DNA from: Rhodospirillales bacterium
GTDB lineage: Bacteria; Pseudomonadota; Alphaproteobacteria; Micavibrionales; Micavibrionaceae
Direction of reading: 5' to 3'
DNA length: 63,399 nt
NCBI GenBank assembly: GCA_020638295.1
Contig: JACKIU010000004.1
Span: 1 to 63,399 of the forward strand
Shown here: positions 43,369-52,237 of the stretch, in pieces
Layout: every line of letters starts with the position of its first letter
Position numbering within the stretch: position 1 is the stretch's first letter
Notes under the pieces: model-generated
Databases searched by the model: none
Seen by the model: the letters and a program-made list of their open reading frames with translations, nothing else
What the model was told of the DNA's origin: nothing
Position numbers and translations under genes: made by a program

Positions 43369-44958
43369 CTAGGCAATTTTGGAGGATTTTTTCGTATGCA
43401 TCTCACGTTGATTGTGCACATTCACAATCTGTTCAGCAATAACTTGCGTCAGTTTCCTATAGTTTTCATTTTCCAAAGAAAAATCAAATTTTGTATCCCA
43501 GACAAAATTTCTTTCAATTTGAAAAGAATGGTCATGAACAGCCTGAAGATAGGCGCACAACTCATCGTCATTGGCTTTATATTGCTCAGCACATCGAATA
43601 GCGTCATGCAGGTTTCCCCACTCTTTAATATTATCCACCCCGGCCATTCGATGCCAGGGCATAGTTTGATCGCCGAGTAAAATCGTTTTTTTACCGTGCA
43701 ATAGTCCTTCAAAACCGACTGTACCGGTGATAGTCACAATACATGCGGCATGCTCAATAAAAGAGCGTGTGTGGGCGAAATGATCGACCAGCACTACATT
43801 CGGATATTGTTGCAATTGCCGAAGAAAATGCACCGTATCCTTGCCAATCATTACTTTGTTCAACTTAACAAGCAATTGATAGTCAAAGGGCAGGGCTTTG
43901 GCGATATTCTCAATAACAGCAAGCTGATTCACCTCATAAGGGGCCATAAGTGCTGTACTTGCCTCTGGCTGCATGTGCAAAGTCATAAAGGCATATTTGT
44001 AATCTGGTGCGTCCTGAATGCGTTTGCAGAAGAATTTCGTATACGTTGTGCGATAAAAGCTCTGTATATGGCGGGCAAGTAACAAAAGTGCAGAGCTTTT
44101 ATACAAAGAGAAATTATACTTGATTTCGGGATTCGTCATAGCCTTGGCATGAAGCCGAATATCACGCACGGCAGCCTTTCCGATTTTAAGCATCCCTTTT
44201 CCAAAACCGCATAAACGATTAAACACATTACCGGCAAAAGACAGGGGCTTCGTTTCATTGCCATACCATTGGCTATAAGCCGAGTAGGATTGAGGCGCTC
44301 TAAAACGCTCCAAATATTGACGACCTTCTCCAATTCTGTCTGGATTCTTGAGATAGAACTGATAGCTTTGCTCTAAAAACGAATAATTATCATTGAGCCG
44401 ACGACTGATAAAAAAACGATCGCCTTTATCAAGGTCCTGAACAAGGGCGCTATCAATATGATAGTACGGAATTCCACGCTTCTCAGCCACAACGTCCAAC
44501 GCCATTCTGAAAATGCCAATATTAGCAAAATCGATCACGCAATCAACAGGATGGTCGTCAAAGATGCTTTCCGCTTGCTTAATCAACAACGCAAAATATT
44601 TGGTTTTTTGCTCTTGAGAATAGTAGGGTGTACGCGCGTAAAGTGGATAGGCCGCCTGTGGAAAAAGCCAGCGTTCAGTCAAGGCTAACGACCAAAGCTG
44701 ACGATCTCCATAAAGTTTTTCTATCCTGACCATTTCCTCGACACTGATGGTTTCACTCTCAATTTTTGAAAATACTTCCCGGGTGCCAAACAGGCTTTCA
44801 AATTCGATGCTGCTATCATTTTGCAGATAATCGCGCCAATCGTCATAATAGGCGACATATGCGTAACATTTTTGAATATGCCCAAGCCGATCCATTGCTT
44901 CCGCAATATGATTAATATATTTAGTTTTCTTTGCTCGACAGACGATAAGAGGGTTCAT
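43369..44958 (-). CDS. Capsule-polysaccharide-synthesis-like protein
   Basis: The 529-residue soluble protein has a C-terminal third (about residues 325-470) resembling Capsule_synth/KpsS-type Kdo transferases and related surface-carbohydrate proteins: YAFMTLHMQPEASTALMAPY, LLVKLNKVMIGKDTVHFL and TITGTVGFEGLLHGKKTILL. The N-terminal part is less conserved. The phrase GTxxxEgL...K..i..G, a CMP- or UDP-sugar-binding arrangement, supports a transferase role. It sits between an ABC exporter and two GT4 genes. Confidence 0.8.
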   Translation of the reverse strand: MNPLIVCRAKKTKYINHIAEAMDRLGHIQKCYAYVAYYDDWRDYLQNDSSIEFESLFGTREVFSKIESETISVEEMVRIEKLYGDRQLWSLALTERWLFPQAAYPLYARTPYYSQEQKTKYFALLIKQAESIFDDHPVDCVIDFANIGIFRMALDVVAEKRGIPYYHIDSALVQDLDKGDRFFISRRLNDNYSFLEQSYQFYLKNPDRIGEGRQYLERFRAPQSYSAYSQWYGNETKPLSFAGNVFNRLCGFGKGMLKIGKAAVRDIRLHAKAMTNPEIKYNFSLYKSSALLLLARHIQSFYRTTYTKFFCKRIQDAPDYKYAFMTLHMQPEASTALMAPYEVNQLAVIENIAKALPFDYQLLVKLNKVMIGKDTVHFLRQLQQYPNVVLVDHFAHTRSFIEHAACIVTITGTVGFEGLLHGKKTILLGDQTMPWHRMAGVDNIKEWGNLHDAIRCAEQYKANDDELCAYLQAVHDHSFQIERNFVWDTKFDFSLENENYRKLTQVIAEQIVNVHNQREMHTKKSSKIA

Positions 44959-44987
44959 AGAAAATCCTACTGTTAAAAAATATGGGT

Positions 44988-46691
44988 CTAAACGGTTTCT
45001 TTCAAGGTCTTATCAGACAATTCGTAAAACCTGTCTGCATGCTTTTTCAAAGATTTGTTATGCGTGATTAAAAGAACACAGATTTCATCTGAAAACTCTT
45101 TAAGCATATGAATAATCGCATCTTCGACTTTTTCTTCTAAACCGCTTGTCGCTTCATCAAGAATAAGCAGTTTTGGTTTTTTAACTAAAGCGCGGGCCAT
45201 AACAATGCGCTGTCTTTGCCCTCCAGAAAGCTGACTACCACCTTCACCGACATTACTGTCCAGACCATCTTTAAGCGCTTCTACAAATTCCAAAGCCCCG
45301 GCGCGCTTGAGAGCCTCCATAAGATCAGCATCCGAAATATTAGGATCAAAAAGCGTAATATTGTTCCGAACCGTATCATGCAATAAAATCGCATCTTGTG
45401 GAACATACCCAATCTGATTTCTCCAGCTTAAAACGTCGATTGCGCCCAGAGCTGTATGATCAATCAGTATTTGCCCTTCTTCGGCCGCGTAAAGGCCGCA
45501 CAGCAAATCAACCATAGTGGATTTACCAGCGCCGGAAGGCCCGGAAATAATATTCAAGCCATGAGCCGGAATCTGGAAAGAGGCCTTCTCAAAAAGTGTT
45601 TTTTTGTCATGGCGATAAGTAACCTTATCGAAGGTAATGGCCTCATTAAAAACCGCTTTCTTTTTTCCATTCCATTGTTCGTGCATAGTTTCCGCTGCAT
45701 CAACCATCTGGGTTGTATAAAAAAATGAGGGGAGTTGAGAGCTCAAAATGATGTAGCTTTTTTGTAATAGATTGACACGCTGCAAAATACGAATAAAAAG
45801 GATCGCGAGTAAAAACAACTCTTCAATATTACTGTTCCATACACCAATCAGAAAAAACAGCCCAACACTTAACAAGAGCACGCGTAAAATTTCATTGCTT
45901 TGCTCAATAATATAGGGAACAAAAAGTAGCGAACGATAGGCTTTTTTCAGGGCTGTTATTTTTTCATTGATGAAGAAGCCGAGATAGGTTTCACGGCCCA
46001 TCGCACGAATAGGCTTCATAATACGAAAAATATCTAACACATTGCCAATTAAAGCTTTTTGGTTTTCCGTTTGTGCTTCCCCAGCCTCTCGGGCTATACG
46101 GAAAAACTGCCTGAGCAACAAAGCCCCCAAGCCACCAAATAAAAGGGCTGCCAGAGTAACCCACCATGAGATGTAAAATGCGAGAGAAAGATAAATACAG
46201 ATTTGAAAAATTTCAGCCAGCAGGCTACAGCCTTTGATAATGCAGTTGGAGGCATAGAGAGATTCATTGTTCATAGCCGTTGAGATATAACCCGCAGGCT
46301 TTTCCGTAAAATACCGCCAACGCGCCTTCATCAGCGCCTCTGCAAGCCTGTTGCGAAAATTAGCCGTAATTTCAGAAGCCGTATCGCTGACGATATACAT
46401 TGCCATCAGCTTTGTAATGGCCTTAATACAAATAAACCCAACTATAAAAATCAGGGTATTGACCAGCGTAATTTCCAACCCTAACGCTGCAAAAAAATCC
46501 TGAAAAAATAAATTGATTTTGGAATCATTCAGCGCACCATCATTCAGCACAATCTGCAAAAGAGGGAGTAGGGCCATAAGTCCAATACCCTCAGCCAAAC
46601 CGGAAACAAGCAGCGCAATAACAACAATAAACGCCATAAGAGGATATTGTTTTACAAAATAATATAGCGGTTGGTACAAGTCCTTAATCAT
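44988..46691 (-). CDS. ABC transporter, fused membrane and ATPase domains
   Basis: This type I exporter half-transporter has 567 residues. Six membrane helices span about residues 15-310. The ATPase domain has ISGPSGAGKSTMVDLLCGLY (Walker A), GGSQLSGGQRQRIVMARAL (signature), KLLILDEATSGLE (Walker B) and an H-loop in LLITHNKS. By context it is likely a flippase for lipid-linked oligosaccharide (PglK/MsbA-like), working as a homodimer. It overlaps the upstream methyltransferase-like gene by four bases. Confidence 0.92.
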   Translation of the reverse strand: MIKDLYQPLYYFVKQYPLMAFIVVIALLVSGLAEGIGLMALLPLLQIVLNDGALNDSKINLFFQDFFAALGLEITLVNTLIFIVGFICIKAITKLMAMYIVSDTASEITANFRNRLAEALMKARWRYFTEKPAGYISTAMNNESLYASNCIIKGCSLLAEIFQICIYLSLAFYISWWVTLAALLFGGLGALLLRQFFRIAREAGEAQTENQKALIGNVLDIFRIMKPIRAMGRETYLGFFINEKITALKKAYRSLLFVPYIIEQSNEILRVLLLSVGLFFLIGVWNSNIEELFLLAILFIRILQRVNLLQKSYIILSSQLPSFFYTTQMVDAAETMHEQWNGKKKAVFNEAITFDKVTYRHDKKTLFEKASFQIPAHGLNIISGPSGAGKSTMVDLLCGLYAAEEGQILIDHTALGAIDVLSWRNQIGYVPQDAILLHDTVRNNITLFDPNISDADLMEALKRAGALEFVEALKDGLDSNVGEGGSQLSGGQRQRIVMARALVKKPKLLILDEATSGLEEKVEDAIIHMLKEFSDEICVLLITHNKSLKKHADRFYELSDKTLKETV

Positions 46692-47740
46692 GTGTCGTGT
46701 GCTGCCCGTCCCAATGTAAACCAGGTGCTGTCGCCATGCTTGTTGCGTTCTGTGTGTTTTACACTGTTAAATGTCACGACATCACTAAAGGCTTCAAGAA
46801 TCTGCTCTTGCGTTAAACTGGCCGGAACTTCATAACCACCCAGCCAAATAGCCCCATTTTTATTGGCAAGGAGCTTTTGCGCAAAATCTCTATACGATTT
46901 CAAAACATCAGCATCAAAAACCTGAAAAGAGAAAAGATTTACAAACAGATCTGCATTCCCGCAAACATCATCCATCTTCCATGGTGGTAAAGTCATAACC
47001 TCTTTTCCATCACTACCGATGTCAATTTGCGTGTTATCTTTAAGCTGCCGGTAATCCCTGACAATATCGCCGTATCGAGAGCGCAAATATATTGTTGCAG
47101 TGTAAAGACAGGGTGGAATATCAACAATCACATATTTTTTTATATGAGGATAAAGCGCCAGCATACAATCGGCATTAACTCCGAACCCTCCACCAACTTC
47201 TACGACCCTGCTCACAGTGCTCAAATCGAGATTTTGTTCCAAATCATATAGTCGAAGAAGGGTATAAATATGCCGAATAGATATTCTCCGTCCGTCTATC
47301 ACGGCGTAATCATTCGAACCGCCTTCCAGCGTGTCAAAATCTTTAGGAAGGCGTCTGACCATATTTCTTAGAACATCACCGTAAAAATGGTCGTAATAAT
47401 AATCTTTGTAAAAGGCTCCTTGCTTATATACGCGTTCACACTCATGCCGTGAGTAAGACAAGACTTTTTGTCCCAAAGCACTGTGGGCCAAGCGATAAAA
47501 AATGCGCATTTTCAGCTTGCCCAGTGGCAAGGCAAACAATGGATCCAAGCAAAAACTATCCGTATAGCCTCGTGAGATCGCCATATTAGAACGAAAATGT
47601 TTAAGATCATTGGGAAAGTGACGAATAGCATACTCAGAGGCTTTCACGCGTCCTTTCCATAAATCACCATAATCTTTTTGAAAATGTTGTTTGGTGTCTT
47701 GGTAAATACATTCAAAAAGTGCAGGATCATGCTTAATCAT
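46688..47740 (-). CDS. Putative sugar O-methyltransferase
   Basis: The 350-residue protein has a SAM-binding core: VSRVVEVGGGFGVNADCML (motif I, near residue 172) and KYVIVDIPPCLYTATIYLRS (motif II). It contains a polar C-terminal segment around PPWKMDDVCGNADLFVNLF. The arrangement matches the putative sugar O-methyltransferase family found in glycan clusters. It is the first gene of the minus glycan operon. The 215-base divergent gap upstream is AT-rich, and I see no gene in it. Confidence 0.8.
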   Translation of the reverse strand: MIKHDPALFECIYQDTKQHFQKDYGDLWKGRVKASEYAIRHFPNDLKHFRSNMAISRGYTDSFCLDPLFALPLGKLKMRIFYRLAHSALGQKVLSYSRHECERVYKQGAFYKDYYYDHFYGDVLRNMVRRLPKDFDTLEGGSNDYAVIDGRRISIRHIYTLLRLYDLEQNLDLSTVSRVVEVGGGFGVNADCMLALYPHIKKYVIVDIPPCLYTATIYLRSRYGDIVRDYRQLKDNTQIDIGSDGKEVMTLPPWKMDDVCGNADLFVNLFSFQVFDADVLKSYRDFAQKLLANKNGAIWLGGYEVPASLTQEQILEAFSDVVTFNSVKHTERNKHGDSTWFTLGRAAHDT

Positions 47741-47955
47741 ATAATTTCATGCCGTTTTTTTGTTAATCAAACCTGCAGGATAGTAAGAGCTTTTGTCGTG
47801 CACTTCAAACACTCATTTGCGCCGAAGAGAGCCGTTGAAGATACTTTATCCAATGGTCTTCCAAATGATTTTTAGTTTGCTATACCAACAACGTTGCGCT
47901 AGACGAATACCATGCAGTTAATAAAAATACGAGAAAGAGAGAATATAAGAGCATC

Positions 47956-48912
47956 ATGACTGCAAACGCCGGAAAACAAACCCCTGTCTTTATCGTCAGC
48001 GCCGGACGCTCAGGTTCAACCTTCCTGGCCAAAGTAATCAGCGATCATCCTGCCCTTGTTTGTATATCAGACTTGTTTGAACCCGTTGGGCCTACTCCAT
48101 ATTTTGATGTCAAAGACGAAGTTACCGGCCGCGAATTTTTTCGCGATATCCTCGCCGTCGCCTCAACAAAACCACGCTTAAGATACTGGCGTGAGCGTGA
48201 CACTAAAGAGCGCCTATTCGTCCCTGAAGATGAAAACCTGATTTCATTGTTTCTCTCTTACACCGTGCCTTTCGTAGATCAGGATGTCATGGGCGTTTAC
48301 GAAGAGTGCAAAGCGTATTTCGAAAATAGATTGCCCAAGACACCGGCCGATCATTTTATTGATTTCTGCGAATGGATGAAAGAGCGTTACAACGGTGAGC
48401 TTTGGGTGGAACGTACGGGCGGTTCTTTACCACACACAGGTAAAATTATTAACACTTGGCCCAACGCAAAAATCATTCATAGCTACCGCGATGGCCGGGA
48501 ATGCTCCATTTCAATGCATAAGTATCCATTTTTCAGAATGTATATGAAAATGGAGAAAAATCCCAATCTCGATGAATGGGATTTCGATGAAATGCCGCCA
48601 ATCGAAGATATCGGCCGAATGTGGAATAATTGGGTTTTACATGCCGAAGAGGCCATGAAACCGCTTCCCGATGCTCAAAAACGCTGGATTTCATACGAAG
48701 ATTTAATGCAAAACCCTGAACATGAGCTTGAAAAGTTGATCAAATATATTATGGACAAGGACGGACTATCCGAACAAGATCGCCAGTGGATAGAAAGAAA
48801 TGTGGTGCTCGTAAAGCCTTCAACGCCGAAGTTTAAAGATCTGAGCGATGATGAACAAAAACGGTTGCAAGCCGCCTGCGCTGAAGGGCTAAAAGCTTTA
48901 AATTACAAGTGA
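47956..48912 (+). CDS. PAPS-dependent sulfotransferase family protein
   Basis: The 318-residue protein has the 5'-phosphosulfate loop FIVSAGRSGSTFLAKVISDH (about residues 11-30) and the 3'-phosphate region IIHSYRDGRECSISMHKYPF (about 173-192). These are the two PAPS-binding elements. The acceptor could be a sugar or the small molecule made by the genes that follow. No PAPS synthesis gene is in the window. It is the first gene of a tight seven-gene plus-strand operon, with the next gene four bases on. Confidence 0.87.
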   Translation: MTANAGKQTPVFIVSAGRSGSTFLAKVISDHPALVCISDLFEPVGPTPYFDVKDEVTGREFFRDILAVASTKPRLRYWRERDTKERLFVPEDENLISLFLSYTVPFVDQDVMGVYEECKAYFENRLPKTPADHFIDFCEWMKERYNGELWVERTGGSLPHTGKIINTWPNAKIIHSYRDGRECSISMHKYPFFRMYMKMEKNPNLDEWDFDEMPPIEDIGRMWNNWVLHAEEAMKPLPDAQKRWISYEDLMQNPEHELEKLIKYIMDKDGLSEQDRQWIERNVVLVKPSTPKFKDLSDDEQKRLQAACAEGLKALNYK

Positions 48913-48916
48913 AAAG

Positions 48917-50170
48917 ATGAGCAAAATATTTTCACCATATATGACAGAACTTCAGTGCCATGGATGCGGTAAGAAATATCGGCCCGAGGAAATCGATTAC
49001 GTATGCCCCGAGCATGCCGGGAACAATCGTCTGGAAGTTCTTTATGATTACGAGGCTATAAAAAACCGGTTCGCCAAAGCCGATCTGGCCGTAAATCCAG
49101 ACACCACGATTAAACGCTATGCCCCAATTCTGCCCGCAAGTCGTGAGGTGCTCGAAACCATACCCTATCATGTCGGCGGTACTCCCCTTATAAAAGCCAC
49201 CACACTCTCAAAAGAATTGGGCATGGATAATGTTTTTGTTAAATTCGATGCGTCAAACCCTTCCGCCTCACTAAAAGACAGGGCCAGCTTCATGGTCACC
49301 GCATTGGCAAAAGCCCGGGGGAGAAAGGCAATCGCCGCCGCAAGCTCAGGGAATGCGGCGTGCTCGCTCGCCGCAGTCTGCGCTGCTGCGGATATGCGAG
49401 CGATTTTGTTCGTACCCGAAGCCATTCCAAAGGCGAAGTTGATGCAAATCGCAATTTATGGCGCAGAAGTTTTTGTGGTTCAGGGCTCTTACGACGAAGC
49501 CTTCTCTTTATGTGAAAAAGCGTGCGAGGAATTTGGCTGGTACTCTAGAAACACTGGCTTTAATCCATACACCCGTGAAGGTAAAAAAACGGTTGCCTTT
49601 GAAATCGCGGAACAACTCGGTTGGAATGTACCCGATTGGGTGATTGTCCCGGTGGGTGATGGCTGTATTATCAGTGGCGTACATAAGGGCTTTTTGGATT
49701 TGTACAGATTGGGCTGGATCGAGAAAATTCCTCGCATTGTCGCTGTTCAGGCTCAAGGCGCTTCCTCCCTCTATGAATCTTGGAAGCGCGGGGATAAAGA
49801 ACCGTCCTATATGGAGGCAACATCAAGCGTCGACTCAATCAATGTAGGATTGCCGGGAGATGGTGGATTTGCCTTAAAAGCTATTAAAGATACAGATGGC
49901 TTAGCTTTGCTAATGAGTGATGAGGAAATGCGTCAATCGATGCTGGAAATGTCCCGGAAACAAGGTTTAATGGGCTGCGTTGCCGGCTCATCGGCGTGGG
50001 GCGCGCTCAAAATACTCAATCAGAAAAAGATGATTAAGTCAGATGAGACTGTTATTTTGCTGAATACGGGACATGGCCTGAAAGACATCGCTCATTTTGA
50101 AAACCACACATTCACATCTATTCACACAATAAAACCGAACATAAACGATCTAAAACAATATGCAGCCTGA
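48917..50170 (+). CDS. Threonine-synthase-like PLP enzyme
   Basis: This is a fold-type II PLP enzyme of 417 residues. A small Cys-containing N-terminal segment (LQCHGCGKKYRPEEIDYVCP) is as in long threonine synthases. The PLP lysine is in NPSASLKDRASFMV, with the phosphate loop SSGNAACSLAA and a Gly-rich PVGDGCIISG. True threonine synthase makes threonine from O-phosphohomoserine. Here it stands directly before a threonine-kinase-like gene, so it may supply dedicated threonine or act on phosphothreonine. It overlaps the kinase gene by 11 bases. Confidence 0.88.
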   Translation: MSKIFSPYMTELQCHGCGKKYRPEEIDYVCPEHAGNNRLEVLYDYEAIKNRFAKADLAVNPDTTIKRYAPILPASREVLETIPYHVGGTPLIKATTLSKELGMDNVFVKFDASNPSASLKDRASFMVTALAKARGRKAIAAASSGNAACSLAAVCAAADMRAILFVPEAIPKAKLMQIAIYGAEVFVVQGSYDEAFSLCEKACEEFGWYSRNTGFNPYTREGKKTVAFEIAEQLGWNVPDWVIVPVGDGCIISGVHKGFLDLYRLGWIEKIPRIVAVQAQGASSLYESWKRGDKEPSYMEATSSVDSINVGLPGDGGFALKAIKDTDGLALLMSDEEMRQSMLEMSRKQGLMGCVAGSSAWGALKILNQKKMIKSDETVILLNTGHGLKDIAHFENHTFTSIHTIKPNINDLKQYAA

Positions 50171-51194
50171 TTTCTCCCCCTCATATGCGTTGAGCATTCA
50201 ACCTGAAATTAACGACTTTATCGAAAAGCGTGAGGCTGGCTCAGCCAGCGCACGCACGCATTTTGGAGAATATTTACAAGCATCCTACACTGACCTGCCC
50301 GAAGCGACAGATCGTGCGGCAATTTCTGTCCCAATTCTCAACTACGAAGACGCTTTATGCGTGGAACGCTCCTTAATTTTGCAAAATGAATCACACAGAT
50401 ATGTCAGCGAGATTCCAATTGCAAAAACGGGAAGTAAAGCCCATTTCAAACATACAGATGGTCAGTCCATAAAGATAAATATGTCGCACTGTGTAAAATC
50501 TCAAAAAGCGGCAGAATTGACATTGGACTACATTAACAAAAGCGAGGTGCGAGGTGAAATCACCCTCAAAAGAGAAGTTCCTGAGGGGCACGGACTGGGG
50601 ACCTCAACCAGCGATGTTCTGGCAACCATATATGCTGTCGCCGATAGCCTGTGTTGTAAACTCACAAACGCCGAAGCTGCGTCTTTGGCACTTCAGGCCG
50701 AAGGGGCCTGCGATGCGATTATGTATAGCCGGGCAGGGCTGTTTATCACCACCAAGTGTACGTTTTTAGAATATTACGATACCGCCTATCCCAAAGCGCT
50801 CATTATTGGTTTGGCCACAGACAACGCAGGCCAGACAGTTGATACGCTATCACTGCCCCCCAAAGAATATTCTTTTGAAGAGCGGCAAACGCTTGATTTG
50901 CTACGCAAAGCTGCACGTAACGCCTTTTATAAGGAGGATCTGAAGCTTTTGGGGCAGGTGTCTACACAGTCGGCATTAATCAATCAACGTTTCTTGCCTA
51001 AAGATAATCTCGGCGAAGTCATAAAAATTGCAGACAACAACGCGGCGCAGGGCGTTGTGTGCGCGCACTCCGGAACTGTTTTGGGGCTGATTTACGATAT
51101 GAATGATGTAATGACAAGTGATCGTGTCAAGACGCTGCGACAAGACTTGGAATCTATTGGCGTACAAGAATTCTTACGCTATTATTCGGCCTGA
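50160..51194 (+). CDS. GHMP-family kinase, L-threonine kinase (PduX)-like
   Basis: The 344-residue protein has the GHMP ATP loop PEGHGLGTSTSDVLATIYAV (about residues 141-160), an N-terminal FGEYLQ resembling the GELVQG of PduX, and the C-terminal motif VVCAHSGTVLGLIYD. PduX phosphorylates L-threonine to O-phosphothreonine for cobalamin. No cobalamin genes occur here, and the flanking PLP enzymes suggest phosphothreonine (or a related hydroxy amino acid phosphate) is made as an activated substrate. Its stop is one base before the next start. Confidence 0.82.
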   Translation: MQPDFSPSYALSIQPEINDFIEKREAGSASARTHFGEYLQASYTDLPEATDRAAISVPILNYEDALCVERSLILQNESHRYVSEIPIAKTGSKAHFKHTDGQSIKINMSHCVKSQKAAELTLDYINKSEVRGEITLKREVPEGHGLGTSTSDVLATIYAVADSLCCKLTNAEAASLALQAEGACDAIMYSRAGLFITTKCTFLEYYDTAYPKALIIGLATDNAGQTVDTLSLPPKEYSFEERQTLDLLRKAARNAFYKEDLKLLGQVSTQSALINQRFLPKDNLGEVIKIADNNAAQGVVCAHSGTVLGLIYDMNDVMTSDRVKTLRQDLESIGVQEFLRYYSA

Positions 51195-51195
51195 T

Positions 51196-52236
51196 ATGCT
51201 CGACTATAAAGCAAAATTTTTTGAAAAAACCTCAGACCCGATGTTGCTGCCACAAATTCGTTGTCTGAAAGGGAATCATTACGGCGCCGCGTTTGAGCTT
51301 ATGAAAATATTGCCGGCAAAGTTTATGCTAGATGAAGCGGAAAGAACCGGTCAGCTTACGTCTGGCACAACTGTGGCCGAATCCTCATCAGGAACATTTG
51401 CGCTCGGATTAGCCATTTTATGTGCAGAACGGGGCTATAAACTTATCATTGTCGGTGATGAAGCCATCGATAACGGTTTAAAAAACCGTCTGCTTGATTT
51501 GGGAACACAACTGGAAATCGTTCCTAACACAAACGCCCCAGGCGGTATTCAAAAAGCTCGACTGGATCGTTTGCAAAAACATCTGAAAACCGAAGAAAAA
51601 TCGTTCTGGCCACAACAATATAAAAACAAAATGAACCCTCGATCCTATTTTTACGCAGCAGAAAAAATCGTGGAATGCCTAGGCAAGATTGATTATTTGA
51701 TTGCAACTGTCGGCTCCGGCGGCTCCTCGCAAGGATTAGCCTCTGCTTTGCGAGTTATAAACCCTGATATGGAACTCATAGGGGCGGATTCACTCAACAG
51801 TAAAATTTTTGGTCGCGAAGATGGAAAACGATTGCTCAGGGGGCTTGGGAGCAGCATCTATCCGGAAAATGTAGATTACGAATTGTTCGACCAAATACAT
51901 TGGATGGATTGCGCCGAGGGCTTTTACAGTTGCCGACTATTACACAAAAAACACCAAATGTTCATGGGGCCAACATCTGGAGTAGCCTATATGGTTGGGA
52001 AATGGGTTGCAGAACAACATTCTGATGCAAAAGTTCTTTCTGTTTTACCGGATAGCGGCCATCGATACATTAATACAGCCTACGACGATGAGTGGTTGCA
52101 AAAAAACGGCATCTTAACGCGCACAATCCCTGAACCTGTTCATATACATGCCCCCATGGAAAAAACAGTGCCCTGGTGTTATTACGACTGGAATAAACAA
52201 ACACTAGAGCAAGTGATCGGTGCGCAGGCTGCATAA
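51196..52236 (+). CDS. Cysteine-synthase-like (SbnA-like) PLP beta-replacement enzyme
   Basis: This is a fold-type II PLP enzyme of 346 residues; ATG 51196 follows the kinase stop by one base. It has GAAFELMKILPAKFMLDEAE, where Lys of LMK takes the place of the usual SIKDR lysine, then TVAESSSGTFALGLA (substrate loop), TVGSGGSSQGLASAL (phosphate loop) and LPDSGHRY. SbnA-type enzymes join an amino acid nitrogen to the beta-carbon of O-phosphoserine. With a threonine kinase beside it, O-phosphothreonine is the likely acceptor. Confidence 0.85.
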   Translation: MLDYKAKFFEKTSDPMLLPQIRCLKGNHYGAAFELMKILPAKFMLDEAERTGQLTSGTTVAESSSGTFALGLAILCAERGYKLIIVGDEAIDNGLKNRLLDLGTQLEIVPNTNAPGGIQKARLDRLQKHLKTEEKSFWPQQYKNKMNPRSYFYAAEKIVECLGKIDYLIATVGSGGSSQGLASALRVINPDMELIGADSLNSKIFGREDGKRLLRGLGSSIYPENVDYELFDQIHWMDCAEGFYSCRLLHKKHQMFMGPTSGVAYMVGKWVAEQHSDAKVLSVLPDSGHRYINTAYDDEWLQKNGILTRTIPEPVHIHAPMEKTVPWCYYDWNKQTLEQVIGAQAA

Positions 52237-52237
52237 T

